Below, one piece after another: positions 63,810 to 64,000 of a stretch of DNA of 64,000 nucleotides. Position 1 is the first letter of the stretch. Each line of letters opens with the position of its first letter. The notes under the pieces were generated by a model that searched no databases, had not been told where the DNA came from, and saw only the letters and a list, made by a program, of their open reading frames with translations. Origin of the DNA: Corydoras sp. C115 (taxonomy: Eukaryota; Chordata; Actinopteri; Siluriformes; Callichthyidae); contig JAFMOC010000206.1 in NCBI GenBank assembly GCA_019802505.1, positions 1,605,001 through 1,669,000 of the forward strand, read 5' to 3'. The translations under genes and the position numbers were made by a program.

Positions 63810-64000
63810 CTGGAAAGTAAAAAGCAAACAAGGAGTCATGAAGTCGCAAACAGTAAGTTAACATTCAACAGAACGACATTGACGCTCACATATTTTTTTC
63901 CTTTTTAAACTCGATCGTGTTTCTGGCTCTGAAATTACCCCATGATGGAGCTTAAAGCCATCCATCCATTATCTTCCGCTTTATCCTCTATTAGGGTCGC
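63810..64000 (-). other. Last intron of naglu, with the start of a SINE at the edge
   Basis: Intronic sequence upstream of the naglu last exon. From about 63958 a minus-strand copy of the main SINE family begins (tail, then TTATCTTCCGCTTTATCC) and is cut by the window edge. Confidence 0.7.

Noticed and set aside
63351..63908. 185-codon plus-strand frame opposite naglu
   Set aside because: Shadow of the naglu last exon; the GH89 C-terminal signature is on minus.

Overview
This window is vertebrate nuclear DNA. The fish evidence is teleost-type compact genes with many small introns, each buried in tRNA-derived SINEs, short DNA transposons and long CA/TG, AT and AAT microsatellites. One repeat, ending in a short arm ACTACAAAGTCCA, is one I associate with catfish and characin genomes, so an otophysan fish is my best guess. 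That guess rests on memory, not on a search.

Six protein-coding genes can be reconstructed exon by exon, with splice phases that close. From left to right they are: (1) a NIK-type kinase gene, map3k14-like, minus strand, whose C-terminal end runs off the left edge; (2) progranulin (grn), minus strand; (3) tRNA pseudouridine synthase 3 (pus3), minus strand, six coding exons, 465 aa; (4) a short smooth-muscle-type myosin light chain kinase (mylk5-like), plus strand, 15 coding exons, 741 aa; (5) bifunctional CoA synthase (coasy), minus strand, nine coding exons, 557 aa; (6) the last exon of alpha-N-acetylglucosaminidase (naglu), minus strand, at the right edge. In human, GRN, MAP3K14, NAGLU and COASY all lie on 17q21, so this is a conserved block. 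HSD17B1, which sits between NAGLU and COASY in human, is not seen here.

The rest is mostly repeats. One SINE family of about 350 bp has a tRNA-like head with A and B boxes, a Deu-like core and a (GAAT)n tail. I count roughly eighty full or partial copies, so it makes up something like 40% of the window. Many copies lie in tandem or inverted groups inside introns, and several groups share exactly the same linker sequence. A second SINE family has three copies. There are two hAT-like elements (one with a perfect 8-bp target duplication), two deletion derivatives of a pogo-like transposon in coasy introns, two relics of a non-LTR retrotransposon, and an older DNA-repeat family.

The genes do not form a pathway. 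coasy makes CoA in two steps, naglu and grn are lysosomal, map3k14 is the non-canonical NF-kB kinase, mylk5 phosphorylates myosin light chain, and pus3 modifies tRNA. I see no prokaryotic system, CRISPR array or clearly new coding system. The most notable signals are the SINE array structure, the UG-repeat 3' splice sites found in four of the genes, and a granulin gene whose final half-domain exon I cannot find.
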